A stretch of DNA of 52,538 nucleotides from Muribaculaceae bacterium (GCA_029058745.1 JAIDXM010000041.1:1-52538); one strand, 5' to 3'. Counted from the first letter of the stretch, positions 15,869 through 25,009 are shown. The notes: generated by a model from the letters alone, not told the origin. A program made the numbers and translations.

Positions 15869-17227
15869 ATGAGCGCACTGAGACAATATATAGAGTTATA
15901 CGGGGGGCATGCGTCAATGGTGGATGCCAACAGCGCTGGAGTTCTCAACGCCAGGCGAAGCGATGCGTTGAAATCGTTGGAAAACATGGCATTGCCATCG
16001 GCTGGAAGTGAGAATTATGAGGTGACAGATTTGGAAAAGCTATTGTCGCCCGACTATGGCATCAACATAGCCCGTGTCAATATAGACGTGAATCCGGCGG
16101 CTACATTCCATTGCGGGGTTCCGAATCTCTCCACGTCCTTATTTCTTCAGGTTAATGATATTTACGCCGAAAGCGAGAACGCCAGGGAAGGATTGCCTGA
16201 AGGTGTTTATGTCGGGAGTCTCAGGGAATTCGCGTCGCGTTATCCCGAGACAGCGTCAAGCTATTATGGGGAACTTGCGGATATAGGGAATCCGATAGTG
16301 GCTTTGAACACACTTTTTGCACAGGATGGGATAGCGGTGTGGGTAAGGAAAGGCGTCAGGGTTGAGAAACCGCTTCAGATTGTGAATATACTCCAGAACG
16401 GAATGCCGCTGATGGCAGTGAGGCGAGTGCTTGTAATATTAGAGGAAGGCGCGGAGGTAAAGATATTGTCGTGCGACCATACACAGAATCCGGATCAGGA
16501 TTTTCTGTCGCTGCAGGTGCTCGAATTATGGGCCGGCAAGGATTCCGTGCTCGATTATTACGATCTTGAGGAGTCAACAGAGCGCACGTCAAGACTGTCG
16601 GCCCTATATCTCAGCCAGGGAGAAGGGAGCAATGTCATGGTTGACGGCATCACCCTATACAACGGCACCACCAGGAACGAATATCATTGCCGGTTTGACG
16701 GCGAACATGCGAGCCTGAAACTTTATGGGATGGGAATCGAAGACCGTAAACGCCAACTCGACACATATTCGCGTGTTGAGCATGCCAAAGGGGATTGCAA
16801 GACAGACGAACTGTTTAAATATGTGGTGGATGACGAAGCCGTGGGCTCATTCGCCGGACTTGTCCATGTATTGCAGGGTGCAGACAAGACAGAGGCATAT
16901 CAGAGCAACCGCAACATAGTAGGGTCAGACAGCGCGAGGATGTACTCAAAGCCACAGCTTGAGATATATGATGATGACGTGAAGTGCAGCCATGGCACAG
17001 CCACCGGTCAGCTCGACGGGATGCAAGTGTTCTATATGCGAACGAGGGGAATCCCGGAGTCAACCGCGCGCCTGTTGCTGAAGCAGGCGTTTATGTCGGA
17101 TGTGATAGAAGGAGTGCGACTTCCCGGTCTTAAGGACAGGCTTCATCTTCTTGTGGAAAGGCGATTTTCGGGCGGAGCTTCCAACTGTGGAAGCTGTCAG
17201 TCATCGTGTGCGTCGCCGGAAAGATAA
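15869..17227 (+). CDS. sufD: Fe-S cluster assembly protein SufD
   Basis: SufD forms a scaffold with SufB and SufC and helps iron entry. The 452-residue protein contains the SufB/D core beta-helix domain, with recognisable YNGTTRNEYHCRFDGEHAS, the GADKTEAYQSNRN motif and the conserved ending CSHGTATGQLD..FYMRTRGIPESTARLLL. It is SufD rather than SufB because it lacks the N-terminal SufB extension and reads like SufD throughout. The extreme C-terminus has a cysteine cluster (NCGSCQSSC) that is not part of the E. coli SufD core. It starts two bases after sufC, and its 3' end is 14 bp before the sufS ATG. Confidence 0.93.
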   Translation: MSALRQYIELYGGHASMVDANSAGVLNARRSDALKSLENMALPSAGSENYEVTDLEKLLSPDYGINIARVNIDVNPAATFHCGVPNLSTSLFLQVNDIYAESENAREGLPEGVYVGSLREFASRYPETASSYYGELADIGNPIVALNTLFAQDGIAVWVRKGVRVEKPLQIVNILQNGMPLMAVRRVLVILEEGAEVKILSCDHTQNPDQDFLSLQVLELWAGKDSVLDYYDLEESTERTSRLSALYLSQGEGSNVMVDGITLYNGTTRNEYHCRFDGEHASLKLYGMGIEDRKRQLDTYSRVEHAKGDCKTDELFKYVVDDEAVGSFAGLVHVLQGADKTEAYQSNRNIVGSDSARMYSKPQLEIYDDDVKCSHGTATGQLDGMQVFYMRTRGIPESTARLLLKQAFMSDVIEGVRLPGLKDRLHLLVERRFSGGASNCGSCQSSCASPER

Positions 17228-17241
17228 AAGAAAAATCAGAT

Positions 17242-18462
17242 ATGGATATGCTGGATATAGATGCGATAAGGAGAGAGTTTCCTATACTTTCGAGAGAAGT
17301 GGCGGGACGAAGGATGGTTTATCTTGACAATTCCGCCACGTCTCAGACCCCGGACAGAGTGGTGGAAGAGATAGTCTGGCTTTACAGCCAAGAGAAAGCG
17401 AATGTGCATAGGGGAGTGCATACGTTGTCGCAGGAGATGACCGACCAGCAGGAAAGGTCGCGAGAACATGTCAGGAGGTATATCAACGCCAGCTCGATAG
17501 AAGAGGTGGTGTTCACACGCGGCACGACCGAAGCCATAAATCTGGTGGTGTCATCGTTCGGAAGCCGTTTCAAGGCCGGCGACGAGGTTATACTGACGGT
17601 GATGGAGCATCATGCCAACATAGTGCCCTGGCAATTGCTCAGAAGCCGCACAGGCATAGTGCTTCGTGTAGTAGATATCAACGAAAGAGGAGAACTTGAT
17701 ATGGAGCAATACCGGAGTCTGTTCAATGAGAGGACGGTTATGGCATCGTTTTGCCATGTGAGCAACGTACTCGGGACGGTTAATCCGGTAAAGGAGATGA
17801 CAGAATATGCTCATGGCAAGGGAGTGCCGGTGTTGGTTGACGGAGCGCAGGCCTCGCCTCATATGAAGATTGATGTAGCGGATCTTGATTGCGATTTCTA
17901 TGTGTTCTCGTCACATAAGATGTATGGTCCAACCGGGATAGGAGTCCTTTACGGTAAGCGTAAATGGCTTGAGGAAATGCCCCCCTATCAGGGTGGAGGC
18001 GAGATGATAGGAAAGGTTACGTTCGAGCATACCACGTTCGCAGACCTTCCCTTTAAATTCGAGGCCGGGACACCGGATTTCATCGGGATTGCGGCATTCT
18101 CCAAGGCCCTTGACTTCATAGAGGACATTGGGATGGATAATATCGCGTCGCATGAACACGCGCTTCTTGAATACGCGCAGAAGCGAATGGAGGCCATGGA
18201 AGGGGTCCGGATATATGGCACAGCCAGTGAAAAGGATGCCGTAATCTCATTCCTTGTAGGGAACAGCCATCCCTACGACATCGGTCTCCTGCTCGACAAG
18301 CAGGGGGTGGAGGTCCGCACCGGGCATCATTGTGCGATGCCCTTGATGGACAGGCTCGGGATTCCCGGAACCGTGCGGGCATCGTTTGCCGTCTATAACA
18401 CATTTGAGGAAGCCGACAGTTTTCTTGCCGCTCTTCAGCGAGCGGCCGCTATCCTGGAATGA
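17242..18462 (+). CDS. sufS: cysteine desulfurase SufS
   Basis: SufS is a PLP-dependent enzyme that takes sulfur from cysteine and passes it as persulfide into the Suf scaffold. From ATG 17242 it is 406 residues; a GTG further up (17206) overlaps sufD and is less likely. The N-terminus IRREFPILSREVAGRRMVYLD is family-like. The PLP lysine is in FSSHKMYGPTGIG (about residue 225), and the group II catalytic cysteine is in EVRTGHHCAMPL near residue 360. It is the last gene of the unit, closed by the hairpin at 18581-18622. No sufE or sufU gene is next to it. Confidence 0.96.
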   Translation: MDMLDIDAIRREFPILSREVAGRRMVYLDNSATSQTPDRVVEEIVWLYSQEKANVHRGVHTLSQEMTDQQERSREHVRRYINASSIEEVVFTRGTTEAINLVVSSFGSRFKAGDEVILTVMEHHANIVPWQLLRSRTGIVLRVVDINERGELDMEQYRSLFNERTVMASFCHVSNVLGTVNPVKEMTEYAHGKGVPVLVDGAQASPHMKIDVADLDCDFYVFSSHKMYGPTGIGVLYGKRKWLEEMPPYQGGGEMIGKVTFEHTTFADLPFKFEAGTPDFIGIAAFSKALDFIEDIGMDNIASHEHALLEYAQKRMEAMEGVRIYGTASEKDAVISFLVGNSHPYDIGLLLDKQGVEVRTGHHCAMPLMDRLGIPGTVRASFAVYNTFEEADSFLAALQRAAAILE

Positions 18463-18580
18463 GAGTTATATCAAGAATTAACGCCCATGTCCGCAGGACG
18501 GAGACAAGATGTTTAATTAGGCGGGACTCTTTCTTTTGATGAGATATGTTTTGTCGAAAAGATAGGGACATAACATAAGT

Positions 18581-18622
18581 TTTGAAGGTGTATCATAATC
18601 CCGATTATGATACACCTTCAAA
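18581..18622. terminator. perfect 20-bp inverted repeat between sufS and lgt
   Basis: TTTGAAGGTGTATCATAATC (18581-18600) is followed by two C residues and then its exact reverse complement (18603-18622). The right arm ends directly at the lgt stop codon (TTA, 18623-18625). It is placed as a shared terminator for the convergent sufS and lgt genes, but it is longer and less GC-rich than usual and has no clear T run outside the stem. Confidence 0.6.
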
Positions 18623-19486
18623 TTAACGACGCGAGGAAGGGCGTGCTTGCAGTTCCTCGGCAAACCGGTTGGGGAAAGTCCAATGCTGGCGAGGGTGAGC
18701 CATGGCCCATATCACGAGGGCAATTCCAATGAGAATGAAGGGGATGCTGAGGAGCTGTCCCATGTTGATGCCGTAGCGGGCAATCATCTCATATTCAGAG
18801 GCTACCTGCACGTTTTTCACATATTCGATGATGAATCGCGGAAGGAATATCCCGATGAAGAAAATACCTGTAATCAGGTATGGTCTTTCTTCGGCATTCT
18901 TTTTCCAGTACATCCACATAAGCAGGGCAAACAAGGCGAAGTAGCATAACGCCTCGTAGATTTGAGTGGGATGTTTCGGAACAGTCTCACCTTCTCGAAG
19001 GAAAATGAATCCCCATGGGAGTTCTGTGGGGCCTCCGTATATCTCGCTGTTCATCAGGTTCCCAAGCCTAATCAGACCACCGACAAGCGCAATCGCAATC
19101 ACGAGTTTGTCGAATGTCCAGGAAGCTGGTTTCTTAGTCACGAACCAAGAGAATAGGAAAACGGCGATAATGTTTGCAATCGTTCCACCATGAGATGCGA
19201 GTCCCCCGTTCCATACTTTAAAAATCTCGGCGGGATGTTGCGAGTAGTATCCCCATTCATAGAAAAAGACATGGCCAAGTCTCGACCCGACGATAGTGGC
19301 CACCACGATGTATGCGAGCAGAATTCCGAGCCATTTTTCGGGGGCTCCTTCATGTCGAAACATTTTGGCCACGATATTGTAGCCTAAGATAAAGCCAACC
19401 GCGAAAGCGAGTCCATACCATCTCACGGAGATAGGTCCGAGAGAGAAAAGGATGGGGTCGGCATTCCAGGTTATAAAATCAAGCAT
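18623..19486 (-). CDS. lgt: prolipoprotein diacylglyceryl transferase
   Basis: Lgt moves diacylglycerol from phosphatidylglycerol to the lipobox cysteine of prolipoproteins, the first step of lipoprotein maturation, in the inner membrane. The 287-residue protein has about seven hydrophobic segments. The N-terminal block ISVRWYGLAFAVGFILGYN, the conserved WNGGLASHGG and the Lgt signature GGLIRLGNLMNSEIYG are present, as is PKHPTQIYEALCYF. Length is typical. It lies downstream of ackA, separated by a terminator, so it probably has its own promoter. At least two lipobox proteins are encoded in this window (the S41 peptidase and the last lipoprotein). Confidence 0.96.
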   Translation of the reverse strand: MLDFITWNADPILFSLGPISVRWYGLAFAVGFILGYNIVAKMFRHEGAPEKWLGILLAYIVVATIVGSRLGHVFFYEWGYYSQHPAEIFKVWNGGLASHGGTIANIIAVFLFSWFVTKKPASWTFDKLVIAIALVGGLIRLGNLMNSEIYGGPTELPWGFIFLREGETVPKHPTQIYEALCYFALFALLMWMYWKKNAEERPYLITGIFFIGIFLPRFIIEYVKNVQVASEYEMIARYGINMGQLLSIPFILIGIALVIWAMAHPRQHWTFPNRFAEELQARPSSRR

Positions 19487-19505
19487 ATCAGAAATTAATT
19501 GGTGA

Positions 19506-19548
19506 AAGGAACCGCGTCTGAAACAGAAACGTCCAGACGCGGTTCCTT
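19506..19548 (-). terminator. terminator hairpin after ackA
   Basis: A perfect 15-bp stem, AAGGAACCGCGTCTG (19506-19520) with CAGACGCGGTTCCTT (19534-19548), around a 13-base loop. It lies downstream of ackA on the minus strand and before lgt. The following T run is weak. Confidence 0.75.
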
Positions 19549-19603
19549 ATTGTTAGAGACAGACCCTTGAAACAATATGGTTTCCGGGAACGTCATAATA
19601 AAA

Positions 19604-20803
19604 TCAGAGTTTTCCTGCAATAGCCGCAGTGTCCTGAGCAATCATCATCTCCTCGTCGGTTGGAATAACGACGACATGAACTTTCGAGTCGTTGCCGGAA
19701 ATCTCAATTTCTTCACCTCTCACCTTGTTGGCCTCAGCGTTGAAAGTGACACCCATATAGGCAAGTTGCTCGCAGATGCGCTGGCGAGTGTCGCACTGAT
19801 TTTCACCGACACCACCAGTGAACACGATGACATCCACACCCCCGAGAACGGCAGTGTATGCGCCGATGTATTTCAGAATCCTATACTCATACATGTCGAG
19901 AGCGAGAATCGCTTTTTCCTCACCGTTGGCAACAGCGGCCTCAATGTCGCGCATGTCGCTTGAGATTTCAGAGACGCCTGCGACACCGCTTCTCTTATTT
20001 ATAAGCTTGCTGACACCTGCGGCATCGAGGCCTTCGCATTCCATCATATAAACGATAGCCCCGGGATCTACATCACCGACGCGGGTTCCCATCATGAGTC
20101 CCTCGGTAGGAGTCAGACCCATGGAGGTATCGACGCTTTTCCCGTCGGCGATTGCAGTGATGCTTGCACCGTTGCCGATGTGGCATGTGATTATGCGCTG
20201 TTTCTCGAAGGGGAGTCCGAGGAATTCGCAGGCGCGTCTCGAGACATATCGGTGGCTTGTGCCATGGAAACCGTAGCGACGCACGCCATATTTCTCATAA
20301 GCCTCATATGGAAGCGCATACATGTAGGCCTTTGCAGGCATTGTCTGATGGAATGCAGTGTCGAAGACCGCCACCTGAGGCACGTCAGGCATAATGGATG
20401 TAATGGCCTCGATTCCGGTCACGTTCGCGGGATTGTGGAGCGGAGCAACGGGATAGCATTCTTTCACTTTCTCGATAACTTCCGGCGTTATGAGCACAGA
20501 TTTGTTGAACCATTCCATTCCGTGTACGACACGATGACCTACTGCGTCAATCTCATCATAGCTTTTGATGACACCCTCTTTGGGGTCGGTGAGGATGTCG
20601 AGGACGTTCTTGACCGCCTCTTTAGCAGAAGGCATATCTGTGGTTATGACTTCCTTAGAACCGTCTTTGCGTTTGAATTTCAGGAAGGAGTCGGGGAGTC
20701 CGATTTTCTCGACTCCACCCTCAGCGAGCACCTCTTTAGAGTCGGAATCGATGAGTTTGTATTTCACGCTGCTGCTTCCGCAGTTAAGCACAAGTATCTT
20801 CAT
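19604..20803 (-). CDS. ackA: acetate kinase
   Basis: AckA makes ATP and acetate from acetyl phosphate and ADP, ending the fermentative acetate pathway. The 399-residue protein begins MKILVLNCGSSSVKYKLID, the family signature (Asn7 and Ser motif). It contains GHRVVHGMEWF, VAVFDTAFHQTMP, GFHGTSHRYVS, HIGNGASITAI, GLTPTEGLMMGTRVGDVDPG and FTGGVGENQCDTR, all conserved catalytic or nucleotide-binding regions. Length is as in E. coli (400). It follows pta by 48 bp, the common pta-ackA order, and ends at a strong hairpin. Rex, encoded in this window, often controls such genes, but no operator was identified. Confidence 0.98.
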   Translation of the reverse strand: MKILVLNCGSSSVKYKLIDSDSKEVLAEGGVEKIGLPDSFLKFKRKDGSKEVITTDMPSAKEAVKNVLDILTDPKEGVIKSYDEIDAVGHRVVHGMEWFNKSVLITPEVIEKVKECYPVAPLHNPANVTGIEAITSIMPDVPQVAVFDTAFHQTMPAKAYMYALPYEAYEKYGVRRYGFHGTSHRYVSRRACEFLGLPFEKQRIITCHIGNGASITAIADGKSVDTSMGLTPTEGLMMGTRVGDVDPGAIVYMMECEGLDAAGVSKLINKRSGVAGVSEISSDMRDIEAAVANGEEKAILALDMYEYRILKYIGAYTAVLGGVDVIVFTGGVGENQCDTRQRICEQLAYMGVTFNAEANKVRGEEIEISGNDSKVHVVVIPTDEEMMIAQDTAAIAGKL

Positions 20804-20851
20804 TTTTATATGTTCTTTGTTGATATGCTTTAGGTTGATGCCTTATGACAC

Positions 20852-21865
20852 TCAGAGACCTTTGTCGCCGATAGCCTGATTGCATGTTACGATAATTGTG
20901 TTGACGATATCCTCTACAGTGGCTCCGCGAGAGAGGTCGTTGACAGGAGCTGCGAGACCTTGGAGAATAGGGCCGACGGCACCGGCGCCGGAAAGACGCT
21001 GCACAAGTTTGTATGCAATATTGCCAGTCTCAAGCGATGGGAATATCAGCGTGTTGGCGTGTCCGGCCACTTTGCTGTCCGGGGCTTTGAGCTCACCTAC
21101 AGAAGGCACGATAGCCGCGTCGCTCTGCAATTCCCCGTCGATGACGAGAGAAGGGTCTTTTTCGCGAGCGAGTTCCATAGCCTCACGTACTTTATCGACT
21201 TTCTCGTGGCTTGCCGAGCCTTTTGTAGAGAAGCTGAGCATGGCGACAACGGGGTCAAGACCAGCGATGTCCTTGGTTGTTTTAGCAGTAGCGATAGCAA
21301 TCTCTGCGAGTTCCTCTTTCGTGGGGTCTGGCACGACAGCGCAGTCAGCGAACACCAGCATATTGTTTTCTCCATATTTGCATCCCTCCGGCAACAGCAT
21401 AATGAAGGCACCGCTGACAACGGAAATTCCAGGTTTTGTCTTTAGCACCTGGAAGGCGGCGCGAAGGACGCTTGAAGTAGGACTAAGGGCGCCGGCCACC
21501 ATGGCGTCGGCATCACCGGCCTTAATCAGGAGGCATCCGAGATACAGTGGGTTTTTGACTGTGTATCGGGCATCTTCGAGAGTCACGCCCTTCTTCTTGC
21601 GCAGTTCGCAGAACAGCTCGGCGTATTTTTCTGTGAAATCAGTGTCGTCGGGACTGTGGAATTCAGCGGACGCGATGTTTTTCAGGCCCAGCTTGTCAGC
21701 TTCGGCGAGAATCTCCTCTTTTTTACCAAGGAATATGATGCTTGCAGCGTTCTTGCCGAGAATAATGTCGGCGGCCTGGAGAGTGCGCGGCTCTTTAGAT
21801 TCGGGAAGCACCAGACGCTGAGGGTGTTCCTGAGCTTTTTTCGTAAGCCTTTCAAATAAGGTCAT
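20852..21865 (-). CDS. pta: phosphate acetyltransferase
   Basis: Pta converts acetyl-CoA and phosphate to acetyl phosphate, feeding AckA. The 337-residue protein is the short form, holding only the catalytic PTA_PTB domain, without the N-terminal DRTGG regulatory part found in E. coli. Typical motifs are RLVLPESKEPRTLQAA, GCLLIKAGDADAMVAGA, PTSSVLRAAFQVLKT, LLPEGCKYGENNMLVFADCAVVPDP (split here only by length), MLSFSTKGSA and NTLIFPSLETGNIAYKLVQR. The frame continues to a TTG at 21871, but ATG 21865 is the sound start. A -7-like box TAACTTTG on the minus strand (22012-22005) lies 140 bp upstream. Confidence 0.97.
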   Translation of the reverse strand: MTLFERLTKKAQEHPQRLVLPESKEPRTLQAADIILGKNAASIIFLGKKEEILAEADKLGLKNIASAEFHSPDDTDFTEKYAELFCELRKKKGVTLEDARYTVKNPLYLGCLLIKAGDADAMVAGALSPTSSVLRAAFQVLKTKPGISVVSGAFIMLLPEGCKYGENNMLVFADCAVVPDPTKEELAEIAIATAKTTKDIAGLDPVVAMLSFSTKGSASHEKVDKVREAMELAREKDPSLVIDGELQSDAAIVPSVGELKAPDSKVAGHANTLIFPSLETGNIAYKLVQRLSGAGAVGPILQGLAAPVNDLSRGATVEDIVNTIIVTCNQAIGDKGL

Positions 21866-21871
21866 GGTCAA

Positions 21872-22296
21872 AGTAGGTTTATGTTTTAGATTTGTTTTTA
21901 CAGGATTGTTTAGGACAGTGGGATTGTCTGATAATCATTCTATTCCGGGCAATCTCGTCTTCCCTTCGCACTCCGGGGTTTCCCTTGGGGCACGAGTAAT
22001 TATGCAAAGTTATAAAAACATTTTTAAAAGGAGAGAAGATGCAAAGTCTTTTTTTAAGATAAGATGCAACTTTTCCGGGAATACGTGAGAGGCTGGAATG
22101 ACGTTATGCGTCCAAATGATTTATGAATGCAAACACAACTTTGTTTAAACGTTATGTAGGGCAGTGGTGATTTTGACGGGTGACTATATTTTTGTAATTT
22201 TACGGCTTGAAACTCAAGGCGGATGTCAAAGGAGCAGTCGCAATACCGACGTCAGGATAACTCCCGGCACTCCGCGAATCGAAAAAACAAGGATAG
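21872..22296. other. divergent intergenic region between pta and the LptF/G permease
   Basis: About 425 bp without a gene. On the minus strand TAACTTTG (22012-22005) fits the Bacteroidota -7 box for pta, though no good -33 box is at the right distance. On the plus strand TATTTTTG (22187-22194) is a candidate -7 box for the permease, also without a matching -33. Short open frames here are not supported. Confidence 0.4.
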
Positions 22297-24219
22297 ATGA
22301 GAGTTATAAAACGATTATACCTGTTCATATTGAAGAGCTTCCTTCCGCTGTTCGCGATGACGTTCTTCATAGTACTTTTCATAGTGCTGATGCAGTTTCT
22401 ATGGAAGAATATAGATGATTTGGTAGGGAAGGGGCTTTCGGCGTCACTGATAGCGGAGCTGTTCTTTTATGCGGCCTTGTCGCTTGTTCCGATGGCATTG
22501 CCACTGTCGATATTGCTTGCGAGCCTGATGACGTTCGGCAATTTCGGGGAGAAATTCGAGCTGACAGCCATGAAGGCCTCCGGCATATCGTTGCTGAAGG
22601 CCATGAGTCCTCTGATAGTGTTGATATCCGGGATAGCGGTGGGGGCGTTTTTTTTCCAGAATAATGTGCTTCCGCATGCGCAGGTGAAGATGTGGACGTT
22701 GCTATTCTCCGTCCGTCAGAAGTCTCCCGAACTCGACATTCCGGAAGGAGTGATATACGACCGTATCCCCGGGTATAACCTATTTGTGGAGTCGAAAAAC
22801 AGAGACACCGGCATGTTGTATAACGTCATGATATATGATGTCAGCCGAGGAGGCGACAATTCCACCATATTGGTGGCAGACTCCGGGCGTCTTGCGTTTA
22901 CCGGCGACATGCGTTATCTTTATCTACATCTTTATGAAGGGGAACAGTTTGAGAACCTGAGGGAACAGAAGAGCCTTGACCGTAATGTTCCGTTCCGTCG
23001 TGAAGATTTTGCCGACAAGGAAGTCCTGATACCGTTTGACGCGAATTTCAACCGTCTTGACGAGGGGGGTATGCGCACGCAGTATGTCGGAAAGAACATG
23101 ACAGAACTTGTCAGTACTATCGACTCAATAGGGCTGCGCCTCGATTCCATGGGAAATCAGTATTCCAAGGAACTCAGGGTTACGGCTTTCCCTACCTTGG
23201 TGAGCCCGGAGACAGGGAGTCTGAACGACACGTCGCAAAACTTGAAGGGACTTTCGCCAGTGGATATAGACACGTTGCTCCAGTCGCTTGACAGAGAACG
23301 TCGGCTACGCGTGTTTGAGAATGCGGCAGGGATAACGCAGAGAAAGGTGTCGGACATGCAGTTCAAGTCGTTGACAGTGGGCGAAGACAAAAGGAATATG
23401 CGTCGCCATGAGATAGAACTGTTGCGCAAGTTCACGTTGTCGGTTGCGTGTCTGGTGTTTTTCTTTATCGGGGCGCCTCTTGGCGCGATAATCCGTAAGG
23501 GAGGACTCGGTATGCCGCTTGTAATCTCGGTATTGTTGTTCCTTGTGTATTATATCATAGACAACACCGGTTTCAAGATGGCGCGAGACGGACACTGGGC
23601 GGTGTGGGAAGGTATATGGCTCTCCACGTTTATCCTTGCGCCGTTGGGGGTGTATGTCACATATAAGGCGATGAATGATTCTTCCGTGTTCGACGGCGAC
23701 CGTTACAAAGCGTTGCTTGGAAAGCTTCTTGGCCGGAAGGAAGACCGCAAGGTGGCATATAAGGAGGTAATAATAAATGATATCAGTGTAGAGGAGGCCG
23801 TGGAGAGACTGACATCTCTGAAAAACTCTACGCGGGCCTTCTGTGAACGATACATAAAGCGCCAGGGTTATCGTGATTATTGGGAGAATGGTTATGACAT
23901 GACAGAAATCGGGAAGATATCTGAAAGTCTTGAGCAGGATATAGAGTATCTTACCGATTGCCGGAATGCTATAGCAGTGAACAAGCTTATGGATTATCCG
24001 GTGTTGAGGCGCCTATGGCTTTACCGTCCCGGGAGCAATGGATTGGTAAGGAATCTGTGTATGTGGATTTTGCCAATAGGAGGATTGATATATCTTTTCG
24101 GTCTCAAGGCTCAGAGCAACCTAAAGAACGATATGAGTAAAATAGGGGATGTGAGCCAGTCGATAGTTGTGATATTGCAACAGAAAGACGGACATCTGTC
24201 GGTTGATTCCAGGATATAA
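22297..24219 (+). CDS. LptF/LptG-family lipopolysaccharide export permease
   Basis: LptF/G permeases are the inner-membrane subunits that pull LPS from the membrane for transport to the surface. The 640-residue protein has the family layout. Three N-terminal membrane helices are present (about residues 12-36, 47-75 and 95-120, with LSLVPMALPLSILLASLMTFG and ELTAMKASGISL). A periplasmic beta-jellyroll domain follows (~120-385, beginning FQNNVLPHAQVKMW). C-terminal helices then include FIGAPLGAIIRKGGLGMPLVIS and IDNTGFKMAR. Beyond the family core there is an extra ~170-residue soluble tail (about 470-590) and a late hydrophobic stretch (WILPIGGLIYLFGL). It stands alone and is closed by a terminator. 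LptF cannot be told from LptG by eye. Confidence 0.92.
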   Translation: MRVIKRLYLFILKSFLPLFAMTFFIVLFIVLMQFLWKNIDDLVGKGLSASLIAELFFYAALSLVPMALPLSILLASLMTFGNFGEKFELTAMKASGISLLKAMSPLIVLISGIAVGAFFFQNNVLPHAQVKMWTLLFSVRQKSPELDIPEGVIYDRIPGYNLFVESKNRDTGMLYNVMIYDVSRGGDNSTILVADSGRLAFTGDMRYLYLHLYEGEQFENLREQKSLDRNVPFRREDFADKEVLIPFDANFNRLDEGGMRTQYVGKNMTELVSTIDSIGLRLDSMGNQYSKELRVTAFPTLVSPETGSLNDTSQNLKGLSPVDIDTLLQSLDRERRLRVFENAAGITQRKVSDMQFKSLTVGEDKRNMRRHEIELLRKFTLSVACLVFFFIGAPLGAIIRKGGLGMPLVISVLLFLVYYIIDNTGFKMARDGHWAVWEGIWLSTFILAPLGVYVTYKAMNDSSVFDGDRYKALLGKLLGRKEDRKVAYKEVIINDISVEEAVERLTSLKNSTRAFCERYIKRQGYRDYWENGYDMTEIGKISESLEQDIEYLTDCRNAIAVNKLMDYPVLRRLWLYRPGSNGLVRNLCMWILPIGGLIYLFGLKAQSNLKNDMSKIGDVSQSIVVILQQKDGHLSVDSRI

Positions 24220-24246
24220 CGGAGTCGTGATGAAGGAATTATAAAT

Positions 24247-24283
24247 AAAAGCGGCCGCTCTCACGAGTGGCCGCTTTTGTTAA
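24247..24283 (+). terminator. terminator after the LptF/G permease
   Basis: Stem AAAAGCGGCC (24247-24256) pairs with GGCCGCTTTT (24269-24278) around a 12-base loop, 28 bp past the permease stop. The A-rich left flank would also let it act on the minus strand. Confidence 0.85.
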
Positions 24284-24393
24284 CAGAAATAATCCTGTTA
24301 TAGTACTTAAACTTAATGAACAAAAATCTATCTTCTTTCTTTTCATAAGATATAACCGTAGGACGGTGTGGATTGTTCATCAAGACAGGAATA

Positions 24394-24795
24394 TTAACAT
24401 TCTTTAACGCCTTCACTTTCGAGAATTTCAATCTCCCGGTCGAGAGAAGACCTCTGAGATTTAAGCATACGAAGACGCTTCCCTTTCTGAATGAGGTCGA
24501 AGTTCACGATGTCGTAATCGATAGAGTCAATGATAGCTTTCAGTTTCTCAGAATCCTTTTGAGAAAGTTCAGTAAGCATTTCCACATCTTTTTTTACTCT
24601 CTTCAGAGACTCTGCGATAGCGGCGGCAGAAACTTTGTCACGAGATTCGGAGGAAAGCGACTGACGTCTTTTCCAAGCCATTATTGCGGCGTATTGTTTA
24701 TCTTCCGGTTTTTCGTCGAACCGTCTGCGGTCGATTTCGTCCTTTCCCTCAAGGAAAGCCTCGCGATAGAGAGCGATTGTTTCGTGTCTTTTCAT
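24394..24795 (-). CDS. hypothetical coiled-coil protein
   Basis: From ATG 24795 it is 133 residues (an upstream start at 24819 is possible). There is no signal peptide and no membrane segment. The N-terminus MKRHETIALYREAFLEG is followed by a charged region and then long helical stretches rich in Lys, Glu, Leu and Ser (MLTELSQKDSEKLKAIIDSI, SQRSSLDREIEILESEG) that look like a coiled coil. It may be conserved in Bacteroidales, but I recognise no family or function. It diverges from the queuosine operon and is convergent with the permease. Confidence 0.65.
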   Translation of the reverse strand: MKRHETIALYREAFLEGKDEIDRRRFDEKPEDKQYAAIMAWKRRQSLSSESRDKVSAAAIAESLKRVKKDVEMLTELSQKDSEKLKAIIDSIDYDIVNFDLIQKGKRLRMLKSQRSSLDREIEILESEGVKEC

Positions 24796-24978
24796 TATTA
24801 CTGTATTTTGTGATTTCAATTAGAAGCCTGTCAAATTGAGAGAATGCCGATGATTTTATGTATTTAAGGAATTCTCGGAGGGTTTATATTTTTTGTAAAG
24901 ATAATAAAAAAGGGGTTCATATGCAACAAAACGTATAGAGAAGCGTGTCAGATAATCGAATGAGGGAATATCGGGCTA

Positions 24979-25009
24979 TTGTTTCGGATGGAATTTATTT
25001 GTAATTTTG
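24979..25009 (+). promoter_or_regulatory. Bacteroidota-type promoter for the queuosine operon
   Basis: TTG at 24979-24981, a 20-base spacer, and TAATTTTG at 25002-25009, a full match to the -7 consensus TAnnTTTG. The predicted RNA start (~25016) falls just before the hairpin at 25020, so the transcript should begin with that structure. Confidence 0.7.

Noticed and set aside
20880..21821. A 313-codon plus-strand frame opposite pta
   Set aside because: It mirrors codon bias of the pta gene on the other strand. Pta motifs are complete, so this is a shadow.
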